In this document: positions 1-7,898 of the stretch, piece after piece
Layout: every line of letters begins with the position of its first letter
How positions within the stretch are numbered: the first letter of the stretch is position 1
Assembly: GCF_015679325.1 (NCBI RefSeq)
Contig: NZ_JADPVI010000003.1
Coordinates: 248,001-312,000, forward strand
From: Kaistella gelatinilytica
GTDB taxonomy: Bacteria > Bacteroidota > Bacteroidia > Flavobacteriales > Weeksellaceae
Reading direction: 5' to 3'
DNA length: 64,000 nt
Notes under the pieces: generated by a model
What the model saw: the letters and a program-made list of their open reading frames with translations, nothing else
What the model was told of the DNA's origin: nothing
Database searches by the model: none
Translations under genes and position numbers: made by a program

Positions 1-327
1 AAAGGTGCCGATGTTTCTGCTGAGCAGGAAATTGCAATCTTGCAACGAATGATCAAGCAGCGTAAAGATTCTTTTGATCAGTTTACGGCGCAAAACAGAA
101 GCGATTTAGCTGAAGTTGAAGATGCGCAGTCAAAAATCATTGAAAAGTATCTTCCGCAGCAATTGTCAGTGGAAGAATTAGAAGCGGAAATGAAGAAAAT
201 TATTTCCCAAACCGGTGCCGAAAGCGCCAAAGATATAGGAAAAGTAATGGGAATGGCGAGCAAAGCACTTGCCGGAAAAAGTGACGGAAAAAGCATTTCC
301 GACATGGCAAAAAAATTACTTTCTTAG
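1..327 (+). CDS. GatB/YqeY domain protein, 5' end cut by window
   Basis: The reading frame is open from base 1, so the 108 residues seen are the C-terminal two thirds of a protein whose family is usually about 150 aa; the ATG at 40 is internal. The visible part has the family pattern: a lysine/arginine-rich helix (RMIKQRKDS), then QNRSDLAEVEDAQ, then EKYLPQQLS, and a tail resembling the helical C-terminal tRNA-binding domain of the amidotransferase subunit GatB. YqeY proteins are stand-alone versions of that domain. They are thought to bind tRNA, but their cellular role is poorly known. A strong hairpin terminator follows at 371. Family call is secure; function is inferred. Confidence 0.85.
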   Translation, partial: KGADVSAEQEIAILQRMIKQRKDSFDQFTAQNRSDLAEVEDAQSKIIEKYLPQQLSVEELEAEMKKIISQTGAESAKDIGKVMGMASKALAGKSDGKSISDMAKKLLS

Positions 328-370
328 TCTGTTATTAAGGATATTCAACCTTTGCATATCGATTTGATTG

Positions 371-403
371 AAACCCGAAACATTTATTGTCTTCGGGTTT
401 TTT
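371..403 (+). terminator. Rho-independent terminator after yqeY
   Basis: A perfect 9-bp stem (AAACCCGAA at 371-379, TTCGGGTTT at 392-400) with a 12-nt loop is followed by a run of T. It lies 44 bases after the stop of the YqeY-like gene. Confidence 0.8.
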
Positions 404-480
404 CTGCCAAAAAGACCATTATTGAAATTTGGAATGACTTTCATCATTTATTTAGATGAATTTAATAATTGAAAAAGCTT

Positions 481-488
481 TAAATTTG
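481..488 (+). promoter_or_regulatory. Putative -7 box for bacilliredoxin gene
   Basis: TAAATTTG matches the Bacteroidota -7 consensus TAnnTTTG and lies 38 bases before the ATG at 526. No convincing TTG -33 element is seen at the usual 17-20 nt spacing, so the call is tentative. Confidence 0.35.
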
Positions 489-525
489 CAAACGAATATC
501 TTTACAAACCCTAAATTATATAAAT

Positions 526-936
526 ATGTATCCAGAAGATTTAGTAATGCCGATGAAGGCAGAACTTACCGATAAAGGTTTCCAGGATTTAACAACACCT
601 GAAGCTGTAGATAATGCTATTAACAAAGAAGGAACAACCCTTTTAATGATCAACTCTGTATGCGGTTGTGCAGCAGGAGCAGCAAGACCGGGCGCTGTTT
701 TCTCTTTAACAGGAGACAAAAAACCAGCAAACTTAGTAACTGTTTTTGCAGGTTACGATAAAGATGCTGTAGATGAAGCGCGTAAATTTTTAGCGCCGTT
801 TCCTCCAAGTTCACCTTGTATTGCTCTATTTAAAGACGGCGAATTGGTTCACATGTTAGAAAGACACCATATCGAAGGAAATCCAGCCGGAGCAATCGCT
901 GCAAATCTGCAAGCAGCTTACGACGAATATTGCTAA
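526..936 (+). CDS. BrxA/BrxB family bacilliredoxin
   Basis: This 136-aa protein is full length for the BrxA/BrxB (YphP/YqiW) family. It carries the CGC motif at residues 46-48 in the context NSVCGCAAGAARP, and a second family signature near FPPSSPCIALFKDGELVHMLERH. Bacilliredoxins have a thioredoxin-like fold and remove bacillithiol from S-bacillithiolated proteins in Firmicutes; Bacteroidota members presumably do similar thiol-disulfide exchange in the cytoplasm. No signal peptide is present. The gene stands alone between two terminators, so it is probably monocistronic. Whether this organism makes bacillithiol cannot be judged from the window. Confidence 0.93.
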   Translation: MYPEDLVMPMKAELTDKGFQDLTTPEAVDNAINKEGTTLLMINSVCGCAAGAARPGAVFSLTGDKKPANLVTVFAGYDKDAVDEARKFLAPFPPSSPCIALFKDGELVHMLERHHIEGNPAGAIAANLQAAYDEYC

Positions 937-959
937 AACTAAAGCTTTAGTTAAAATAG

Positions 960-990
960 AAATTCCGTTCTGAAAAGAGCGGAATTTTTT
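960..990 (+). terminator. Terminator after bacilliredoxin gene
   Basis: A 12-bp stem with one G-T wobble (960-971 with 976-987) and a GAAA-type loop is followed by T residues. A further short palindrome ACTAAAGCTTTAGT lies just upstream, near 940-953. Confidence 0.8.
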
Positions 991-1041
991 TGTGTCTTAA
1001 ACTTAACAACTCTTACCCCGAAAAATATTATATTTGTCTAT

Positions 1042-2556
1042 ATGGCAACGAAAGCGCTTTTCAATACGGTAGTTAATTATTTTATTCGACAACGGATTGA
1101 TCAGATCCAGAATTTTATGAGTCGACCCCTTGAAACACAGAATGGCGTTTTGCTTTCTCAGCTTTTTCTCGCAGAAAATACCGATTACGGCAAAATTCAC
1201 GGTTTTAATTCGATTTCCTCTTATGAAGATTTTAGCAGGAATATTCCCATTGTTACCTACGAGGATTTCGAACCTTATATTGAGCAGGCGAGGCAGGGAA
1301 AACCTGATGTGATCTGGCCTGGTTACATTCGGAAATTTGCAAAATCCTCCGGAACGACGAATGCTAAAAGTAAATTTATACCTATTTCAGAAGAGAGTTT
1401 AGCAGACTGTCATTTTAAGGCAGGAAAAGATCTGGTTTCTATTTACGCCAATAATCATCCGGATAATTCCCTCTTTCTTAATAAAAATTTGCGTTTGGGC
1501 GGAAGTTCAGAACTCTACAAAGACTACAATACTAAATTCGGAGATCTATCCGCAATTATGATTGAAAACCTTCCTTTTTGGGTAGAAATCACAACAACAC
1601 CAAGCAAGAAAGTTTCCCTTATGTCGGAATGGGAAAGCAAACTTAAAGCGATCATTTCCGAAGTAAAAAATGAAGATGTAGGAAGTTTTACAGGCGTTCC
1701 GAGTTGGATGATGGTTTTACTGCAGAGAGTCTTAGCCGAAACAGGAAATAAAAACATTTCTGAACTGTGGCCAAATCTGGAAGTTTTTTTCCATGGCGGA
1801 ATCAGCTTTAAACCCTACAAAGAGCAATACCGAAAAATAATAGGAAAAGACATAAATTACTACGAAATATACAATGCTTCAGAAGGTTTTTTTGGAATTC
1901 AGGATCAAGCCGGAAGCGACGAAATGCTCCTCATGCTCGACTACGGAATTTTCTATGAATTTATTCCTATGGAAACTTTTGATCCCAAAAATTTAGAAGC
2001 TATTCCATTAGAAAAAGTAGAGATCGGAAAGAATTATGCCATGGTCATTACGACGAACAGCGGACTTTGGCGCTATTTAATTGGTGACACGGTGCGATTT
2101 ACTTCTTTGAAACCTTTCCGGATAAAAATTTCCGGCAGAACAAAACATTTTATTAATGCTTTCGGAGAAGAATTAATGATTGATAATGTAGAAACTGCAC
2201 TTTCCAAAGCTTGTGAGATCACCGATTCCTGCGTTTCTGATTTCACAGGAGCACCGGTATTTATGAAAGATGGTGAAAGTGGCGCTCACGAATGGATCTT
2301 TGAATTTACAAAAGCTCCAAAAGATCTGGCCCATTTTACAGAAATTTTCGATGGGCATTTAAAATCTGTCAACTCCGATTACGAAGCGAAAAGATATAAT
2401 AATATCACTTTGAAAAAACCGATCGTTCACGCGGCAAAACCTCATCTGTTTTACGAATGGATGTCACTCCGCGGAAAACTGGGTGGTCAGAATAAAGTGC
2501 CAAGATTAAGCAATGACCGGGAATATATCGATCCTTTGTTGATCATGAATCAATAA
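1042..2556 (+). CDS. GH3-family acyl-adenylate ligase-like protein
   Basis: The 504-aa protein belongs to the GH3 auxin-responsive promoter family, part of the ANL adenylating superfamily. The three nucleotide-binding motifs are visible: SSGTT at residues 102-106, YNASEG at 277-282 and the GDT of LWRYLIGDTVRF at 348-350. Plant GH3 enzymes join amino acids to hormone acids through an acyl-adenylate; the substrate of bacterial members is unknown. No signal peptide is present. A TATATTTG box (1029-1036) is very close to the ATG, implying a short leader if used. The gene converges with the small lipoprotein gene downstream. Family is certain, substrate unknown. Confidence 0.9.
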   Translation: MATKALFNTVVNYFIRQRIDQIQNFMSRPLETQNGVLLSQLFLAENTDYGKIHGFNSISSYEDFSRNIPIVTYEDFEPYIEQARQGKPDVIWPGYIRKFAKSSGTTNAKSKFIPISEESLADCHFKAGKDLVSIYANNHPDNSLFLNKNLRLGGSSELYKDYNTKFGDLSAIMIENLPFWVEITTTPSKKVSLMSEWESKLKAIISEVKNEDVGSFTGVPSWMMVLLQRVLAETGNKNISELWPNLEVFFHGGISFKPYKEQYRKIIGKDINYYEIYNASEGFFGIQDQAGSDEMLLMLDYGIFYEFIPMETFDPKNLEAIPLEKVEIGKNYAMVITTNSGLWRYLIGDTVRFTSLKPFRIKISGRTKHFINAFGEELMIDNVETALSKACEITDSCVSDFTGAPVFMKDGESGAHEWIFEFTKAPKDLAHFTEIFDGHLKSVNSDYEAKRYNNITLKKPIVHAAKPHLFYEWMSLRGKLGGQNKVPRLSNDREYIDPLLIMNQ

Positions 2557-2559
2557 AAA

Positions 2560-2580
2560 ATCCGCTGAATTTCAACGGAT
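2560..2580. terminator. Weak hairpin between convergent genes
   Basis: ATCCG/CGGAT arms with a C-A mismatch and further pairing of TGAA with TTCA form a short imperfect stem in the 31-nt gap between two convergent genes. T/A runs lie on both sides, so it could serve either strand. Confidence 0.4.
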
Positions 2581-2587
2581 AAGTTTC

Positions 2588-2932
2588 TTATTTTTTTTGA
2601 AGATCTTCTTTCGCTTTTGCAGCGCCTTGCTCTACTTTCTCTGCGCCTTTTGCAGCCGCAGCTTTCACATCCTCACCGGCTTTTTTTAATTGTTCTCCCG
2701 CTTTATCTGCAGCATCATCAATTTTTTTTCCCGCAGCATCCAGATTCTCTTTTGTTTTATCAATGGTCGCATTAACTTTCGTAGAATCTAAACCTGTCGT
2801 TTTATTCGTTTCAACCGTTGTTGTGGTTACTGTCCCATCCGGATTTTCTGCAGTTTCTACTTTCGTTTCTGATTGTTTGCAACTAAAAAGAAATAGAGAG
2901 GTTACCGTCGCAGTTAAAAAATATTTTTTCAT
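2588..2932 (-). CDS. Small Ala/Lys-rich lipoprotein
   Basis: The protein is 114 aa from the start chosen here; an upstream in-frame ATG at 2956 would add 8 residues ahead of a normal signal peptide, so it is less likely. The N terminus is a lipoprotein signal with Cys after LFLFS. The mature part begins with a Thr-rich segment (PDGTVTTTTVETNKTT), followed by amphipathic Ala/Lys/Glu helix repeats (KAGEQLKKAGEDVKAAA and similar), resembling LEA/apolipoprotein-type helices. It is the last gene of the mutL operon. I recognise no specific family; an envelope-associated helical lipoprotein is the safest description. Confidence 0.75.
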   Translation of the reverse strand: MKKYFLTATVTSLFLFSCKQSETKVETAENPDGTVTTTTVETNKTTGLDSTKVNATIDKTKENLDAAGKKIDDAADKAGEQLKKAGEDVKAAAAKGAEKVEQGAAKAKEDLQKK

Positions 2933-2967
2933 AGCTAATTGTTTTGTTACTTTCAAATATAGGGTTT

Positions 2968-3351
2968 TTAAGGCTTCGTCGCCTTATCAGGAGTTGAAAT
3001 TTCAGGATTAGATTTTTCTTTCTCTTTTTTCAATTTTAAAGCTTCTGCTTTTTTCACATCCTCTTCAGCTTTCTTTGTTGCCTTACCTTGTTCGTCTTTT
3101 TCTTTTTGAATCAGTTTTTCAGCCTCCATTTTTTTGCGAACTTCCTTTAATGAATCCTGGTAAGCAAGAGAAGACATTTTAATTTTACGTGCAATATCAA
3201 CAGAGACCGCACCATTTGAAAAAGAATCTACAGCAATCGTATCATACGGCGGAACGGTAGCGTTTTCCTGAACCACTGCTTCTTTTTTCACTTCTTTTTT
3301 ACCGCACGAGATCATTAGTAAAAAAAAAGAAAATGCTATAAAATTTTTCAT
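2968..3351 (-). CDS. Small charged lipoprotein, unknown function
   Basis: This 127-aa protein has a short signal with the lipobox-like end MISCG and then a Lys/Glu-rich helix (residues about 65-120) that should form a coiled coil. It starts 2 nt after the stop of the endonuclease-family gene and is followed 35 nt later by another small lipoprotein, so the two are likely co-transcribed with mutL, rhomboid and the phosphatase-like gene. No domain is recognised. The conserved-looking central part (YDTIAVDSFSNGAVSVDIARKIKMSSLAYQ, cited only as a region near residues 36-65) is the only non-repetitive segment. Confidence 0.7.
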   Translation of the reverse strand: MKNFIAFSFFLLMISCGKKEVKKEAVVQENATVPPYDTIAVDSFSNGAVSVDIARKIKMSSLAYQDSLKEVRKKMEAEKLIQKEKDEQGKATKKAEEDVKKAEALKLKKEKEKSNPEISTPDKATKP

Positions 3352-3353
3352 TT

Positions 3354-4331
3354 TTAATCGATTTTAAATTCAGCGATAACTGGAAAATGATCCGACAACT
3401 TCACACTGCGGTCAACCCTGTAACTCACAGGTTTAATTTCTTTTGACGTAAAAATATAATCAATTCTGATGGGGAATTTATAATCATGGAAACTGGTTGA
3501 GCTTCCTCTTCCGACCGCTACAAAAGCGTCGGTTAAGCCTTTTCCTAAAGTATAATACTCATAAGAATTGGGCACCGAATTAAAATCTCCCGCCAAAATC
3601 ACTGGATAAGGCGAATCATCGATTGCTTTTCGAATATCTAAAACTTCATCCTGATGAATTTTAAAGGTGGGAATTAATCTTTTTAATATATAGAGTACTT
3701 TAACTTTATTGGTTTCTAAATCTTCGGTCGGTTTTACTTTTGCTTTGTCGAATGAAAAAGGATTTAAGTAAACATCTACGATCCGAATGATCTTTCCATT
3801 AAATTTAATATCTGCATAAAAAGCATTTCCGTTTCCAAAAGTGGCCAATTTTTCGTGTTTTAGAATTTCGGTTTTAGAATTTATTGCTACGATTTCGTAA
3901 TCATTCACGTTATGCGGATATCCGGGAATTTCTATTTCTGTGCCTTTCTCTTGATTAATAATAATATCAGCGTGCGTGTTTTTTAAATATTCGTAAACCT
4001 CTTCCCTTCCCATCGAACCACTTTTCATATTCATGGTAACGATCTTCAAATTAGGTTTTTCAGAAGCTTTCTCCGTAAAATTCACCCATCTTCTCACGGG
4101 ATTAATAAATAGTAATGAAACCAAAAGAAAGAAAATCGCTCTCTTTTTCCACAATACGATCCAGATAACGCACAACAGCACATTGAAAATCATCAAAACC
4201 GGGAAAGTGAGAGAAAGCAGATTAAACCAGGGAAAAGTTTTCGGTGAAACATAATCATTGAGCAAAGTTCCCAAAAGAAAAACAATGATCAAAAGATGCA
4301 TCAAAACTAAAAAGAATCTAAGAATCCTCAC
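3354..4331 (-). CDS. Membrane-anchored endonuclease/exonuclease/phosphatase family protein
   Basis: The 325-aa protein has two or three N-terminal membrane helices (roughly residues 5-25, 35-60 and 65-80), then an EEP (DNase I-like) domain. Catalytic motifs visible are NQE near residue 117, GDFN at 248-251, DYIF from 291 and SDH at 313-315. EEP enzymes hydrolyse phosphodiester or phosphomonoester bonds with a divalent metal. Members with this membrane-plus-EEP layout are common in Bacteroidota and their substrate is unsettled. It lies 8 nt after the rhomboid gene and 2 nt before a lipoprotein gene, so it belongs to the mutL operon. Confidence 0.88.
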   Translation of the reverse strand: MRILRFFLVLMHLLIIVFLLGTLLNDYVSPKTFPWFNLLSLTFPVLMIFNVLLCVIWIVLWKKRAIFFLLVSLLFINPVRRWVNFTEKASEKPNLKIVTMNMKSGSMGREEVYEYLKNTHADIIINQEKGTEIEIPGYPHNVNDYEIVAINSKTEILKHEKLATFGNGNAFYADIKFNGKIIRIVDVYLNPFSFDKAKVKPTEDLETNKVKVLYILKRLIPTFKIHQDEVLDIRKAIDDSPYPVILAGDFNSVPNSYEYYTLGKGLTDAFVAVGRGSSTSFHDYKFPIRIDYIFTSKEIKPVSYRVDRSVKLSDHFPVIAEFKID

Positions 4332-4339
4332 AACACCTT

Positions 4340-4984
4340 TTAATTAATTCTAAACTGGTTGTTTTTCCAGTATCTCGCCAATACAAAACCTACGATCGCT
4401 CCACCGATATGTGCAAAATGCGCAATTCCACCCATCGAACCACTGAAACCTAGATAAAGCGAGATGATGATGATTCCCGGCAATAAATATTTCGCTTTGA
4501 TGCCATAAGGAATAAACATGATCGACATTTTAGAATCCGGGAAAAGGGTGGAAAAAGCAGCAACCACGCCGAAAATCGCTCCTGAAGCTCCTAACATTGG
4601 CGAACGGAAAATTTCCTCAGGATTGGCTCCTAATTGAGCAATTTCAAAATAGTTCCAGACGCAATTTAAAGCATAAGCTCCAATTCCACTTGCGAAATAA
4701 AGAAGGATAAATTTTTTCTGACTTAAAACCTGCTCTAAAATTGGTCCAAAACTCATCAAAGTTAACATGTTAAATAAAATGTGAGTTAGTCCAATTCCCT
4801 GTCCTAAAGGTGCATGCATAAACATATGCGTAATGATTTGCCAAACTCTGAAATAAGGCGATCCAATATAGTAAACAGAAAATTCGGTGTACATGAACAG
4901 CGGATTCCAAAAGTTGGAAATCAGGTAAACCAGAACATTAATAATAATTATATTTTTGGTGATTGGGGTAAGTCTTGGAAACAT
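4340..4984 (-). CDS. Rhomboid family intramembrane serine protease
   Basis: The 214-aa protein has six predicted membrane helices. It carries the rhomboid catalytic dyad: Ser134 in GASGAIFG and His192 in HFAHIGGA, plus Asn72 in the HILFN segment of helix 2 that helps form the oxyanion hole. Rhomboids cleave transmembrane substrates within the inner membrane. It starts 5 nt after mutL and ends 8 nt before the EEP gene, indicating co-transcription. The large size of the loop between helices 1 and 2 (residues about 30-65) is usual. The substrate is unknown. Confidence 0.93.
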   Translation of the reverse strand: MFPRLTPITKNIIIINVLVYLISNFWNPLFMYTEFSVYYIGSPYFRVWQIITHMFMHAPLGQGIGLTHILFNMLTLMSFGPILEQVLSQKKFILLYFASGIGAYALNCVWNYFEIAQLGANPEEIFRSPMLGASGAIFGVVAAFSTLFPDSKMSIMFIPYGIKAKYLLPGIIIISLYLGFSGSMGGIAHFAHIGGAIVGFVLARYWKNNQFRIN

Positions 4985-4989
4985 ATTTT

Positions 4990-6750
4990 TTAAAATTTAT
5001 TTTTTAATTCATCGAGCGGAACTTCTATAAAACAACGCTTTCCGGAAGGTAAATAATCGGGGAAACCTAAAGCCGTAAAATCACGGATCACCTGTTCCGC
5101 ATCTATTTTATAAAGGAAATCAAATCTGGATTTGCTTTGGATCTTATTCCATTGATTTTGGTAAAAATGAAGGAACTCTTCTTCTGTTCTGTATTCTAAA
5201 ATTTCGAAAAGCTGCTCCATGAATTTCATGACCTGCGTTTCTTTTAATCCTTCCGGAACGGCATCGATCCGCAAAACATTATCATTGGCGATCACCATAT
5301 CGAAACCCAGATCGGGTAAAAATTTCTTGATTGAACGAAATTTATTTTTCTCCGTTTCATTCATGTGATATTCCAGAGAAAAAAGCAGGGTTTGCTTTTC
5401 GTTGCCGCGTTTTTTCTTACCATTTCTTTCGCTCACCACCAATCGGTGCATTCTGCCCAAATCGAGCATGAGTGTTTTTCCGCTCTTATTAAAAAGCCAG
5501 TAACCATTTGGAAGACGCATCAGATCTTCATCGAAGTCTTCATCTTCAAAAAGATTAATTTTCGAAGGTTCAGCGGAATTGGTTTGCTGATACATTTCGC
5601 CCATTGCAACGCTTTCGGTGGCAGAAACCTTTTCTTCTAAAAAGGGATTATAATTTCTATCGACCGTTATTTCGGGGGATTTATAACTTCCATTGTTATT
5701 GGTTTGATGCGTAAAAGCATCAATTGAAGTATCTCTGTCGAAATCTAAACTCGGCGCAACATTGTAAATTCCGAGCGATCTTTTAATGGTTGAACGAATC
5801 AAAGCGAAAATCAGATTTTCATCCTCAAACTTCACTTCTATTTTTTGCGGATGAATATTGACATCAACCTTCTCCGGATCTAATTCTAAGAACAGAAAAA
5901 AGGTCGGAATATATCCTGGTAAAAGCAAACCATCAAAAGCTTCCTGAACAGCTTTGTTAAAATAAGCGCTCCGGAAATATCGCCCATTCACAAACAAAAA
6001 CTGTTCGCCCCGAACTTTCTTTGCACCTTCCGGTTTTGCCGCAAATCCACCCAGTTTTACCCAACCCAAATTTTCATTGATGGGAACTAAAACCGGCTGT
6101 AATTTTCGCCCAAAAATCTCAATAATTCGTTGAAGAATACTCGATTTTCTGAGTCTGAAAATAATATCATCGTTATGGAAAAGTTCAAAATCGATGTTTT
6201 CATGCGCCAAAGCAACTCTTTGAAATTCATCAATAATATGACGAAATTCGACATTATTATTTTTAAGAAACTTTCTTCTTGCGGGAACATTGTAGAAAAG
6301 ATTTTTCACTAAAAAGTTAGAACCTTCCGTTGTCTGGATCGGTTCCTGAAATTGAAATCCGCCACCTTCAATATAAATATTGGTTCCGGCTTTTGCATCT
6401 TTCGTTTTCGTCTTTAACTCTACCTGAGAAACCGCCGCAATGGAAGCTAAAGCTTCTCCACGAAAACCTTTTGTAGAAATCCTGAAAATATCTTCTGTCG
6501 TACTTATTTTGGACGTGGCGTGTCTTTCAAAAGCGAGGCGCGCATCGGTATCACTCATTCCACTGCCATTATCTACGACCTGAATCAAGTTTTTTCCGGC
6601 GTCGCGAATGATGAGTTCTATTTTGGTAGCACCGGCATCAACGGCGTTTTCCATCAATTCTTTTACAATCGAGGCAGGTCTTTGCACCACTTCACCCGCA
6701 GCGATTTGGTTAGCAACATGATCGGGTAAAAGTTTGATAATATCTGACAT
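4990..6750 (-). CDS. mutL: DNA mismatch repair protein MutL
   Basis: The 586-aa protein has a complete GHKL ATPase domain: Glu31 and Asn35 in ELMEN, DNGSG from Asp60, and FRGEAL at 96-101. A transducer domain follows, with KVDVNIHPQK as a signature. After a linker, the C-terminal dimerisation domain (about 410-586) looks unusual: where endonuclease-type MutL has DQHA..E it reads DLGRMH (about 430-435), and the ACHSAI-like and C-terminal metal motifs are not visible. It probably acts as a MutS-activated ATPase matchmaker without its own nick, as in enterobacteria, but that is inference. It heads a five-gene operon. Confidence 0.95.
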   Translation of the reverse strand: MSDIIKLLPDHVANQIAAGEVVQRPASIVKELMENAVDAGATKIELIIRDAGKNLIQVVDNGSGMSDTDARLAFERHATSKISTTEDIFRISTKGFRGEALASIAAVSQVELKTKTKDAKAGTNIYIEGGGFQFQEPIQTTEGSNFLVKNLFYNVPARRKFLKNNNVEFRHIIDEFQRVALAHENIDFELFHNDDIIFRLRKSSILQRIIEIFGRKLQPVLVPINENLGWVKLGGFAAKPEGAKKVRGEQFLFVNGRYFRSAYFNKAVQEAFDGLLLPGYIPTFFLFLELDPEKVDVNIHPQKIEVKFEDENLIFALIRSTIKRSLGIYNVAPSLDFDRDTSIDAFTHQTNNNGSYKSPEITVDRNYNPFLEEKVSATESVAMGEMYQQTNSAEPSKINLFEDEDFDEDLMRLPNGYWLFNKSGKTLMLDLGRMHRLVVSERNGKKKRGNEKQTLLFSLEYHMNETEKNKFRSIKKFLPDLGFDMVIANDNVLRIDAVPEGLKETQVMKFMEQLFEILEYRTEEEFLHFYQNQWNKIQSKSRFDFLYKIDAEQVIRDFTALGFPDYLPSGKRCFIEVPLDELKNKF

Positions 6751-6850
6751 CTATTTATAATCGCCACAAAAATAGTGATTCAAAAGGGGTTTATTGAATA
6801 ATTTCTCGAAATAGTTTTATCCGTGATTTCGTAACGGTATAAATTTTTAA

Positions 6851-7009
6851 TTTAACCACAAAAGCTATAAAAGAAATGCTTTGGAAAATTCAGTTATTCA
6901 GCAGCTTAAAAAAGGTGCGCGACCTTTGTTCATATCACTTTTTTGAACTATATAACAGCATCATTTTCCCTTTCGCACAAATAAAACTTTTGTGACTTTT
7001 GCGGTTAAA
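6851..7009. repeat. Degenerate inverted repeat in mutL-methyltransferase gap
   Basis: The gap of about 285 bases between mutL and the methyltransferase gene has two arms, TTTAACCACAAAAGCTATAAAAG (6851-6873) and a right arm at 6987-7009, that match as reverse complements at 19 of 23 positions. They enclose about 113 bases without a credible ORF. It may be a decayed miniature element or a large hairpin. Confidence 0.45.
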
Positions 7010-7034
7010 AATTGAATTAATGTAGTTGCGCCCG

Positions 7035-7754
7035 TTACTTGTATTTGATTTCGTCGATTTTATCCGATACTTTCTTGGATATTTTTTCTGAAATATTTCT
7101 GTGGTCAGAAAGATGTTTGAGGACAAAATTTCTCTTTTTTCTGATCACCATAAAATGATAATCTTCTTCTTCCCAAATTCCGTATTTCTCAAAATAAGTC
7201 AGTTCCAAACTGTGCTTTTCGAGATGCTGCATCAAAGGAAACAGATGAACTTCCTGATCGATGACCTGCAAACTTTCGGGATGATGAATTCTGGCGTAAC
7301 CAATATATTGTGGATTAGGAATATTGATGGCAATCTGGGTTTTGTCGGTACAGATTTTGGCTAAATTTCCGAACAGTTCTTCGTGCTGATCTAGCGGAAT
7401 ATGCTCGATAACATCCATCAAAGTGATGAAATCAAAATCTGAATTTTTTGGCTGGTATTTTACGACATCGGCAACATCTAAAAGGATATTCTTCTTCCCT
7501 TTCAATTCTTCCTTTGCGACGGCGACACTTTTTTCACTTAAATCAACAGCTTCTAAAATCCCGGTTGATATTTTTTTGCCTAATAATTTGGTGAAAATTC
7601 CGACGCCACAACCTAACTCCAAAACTTTGGAATCTTCTTTTAATCCTAAATTAAGAAGTCTTTTATACAAAGAAATGAGTCTTTCGTTCGCCCCGATTTT
7701 TAATTGTCGCTGTACGAATTCGTCATAAAAGTCCGAGATTTCCTTTTGTTTCAT
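7035..7754 (-). CDS. Class I SAM-dependent methyltransferase
   Basis: The 239-aa protein has the SAM-binding motif VLELGCGVG (about residues 44-52), an acidic motif ILEAVDLS, and a post-II segment DFITLMDVIEHIP typical of UbiG/UbiE-like methyltransferases. The N terminus (FYDEFVQRQ) is common in Bacteroidota members linked to sugar or lipid modification, but nothing in the sequence fixes the substrate. It is soluble, lies alone between a gap with an inverted repeat and the orphan gene at 7899, and its start ATG is followed by a normal N terminus. Family sure, substrate unknown. Confidence 0.88.
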   Translation of the reverse strand: MKQKEISDFYDEFVQRQLKIGANERLISLYKRLLNLGLKEDSKVLELGCGVGIFTKLLGKKISTGILEAVDLSEKSVAVAKEELKGKKNILLDVADVVKYQPKNSDFDFITLMDVIEHIPLDQHEELFGNLAKICTDKTQIAINIPNPQYIGYARIHHPESLQVIDQEVHLFPLMQHLEKHSLELTYFEKYGIWEEEDYHFMVIRKKRNFVLKHLSDHRNISEKISKKVSDKIDEIKYK

Positions 7755-7898
7755 GCGGTAAAAATAAGAAATTTTTGTTTTTGTTTTTTAGGAGGAAACC
7801 TTCTAATGATTTGTAGGGAATAATTAGTATTTTAGCAAAGAAATAAAGTACAATACTTATTAAACCTATGAGTAAGTTTACAGTAATAAAGAACACAA

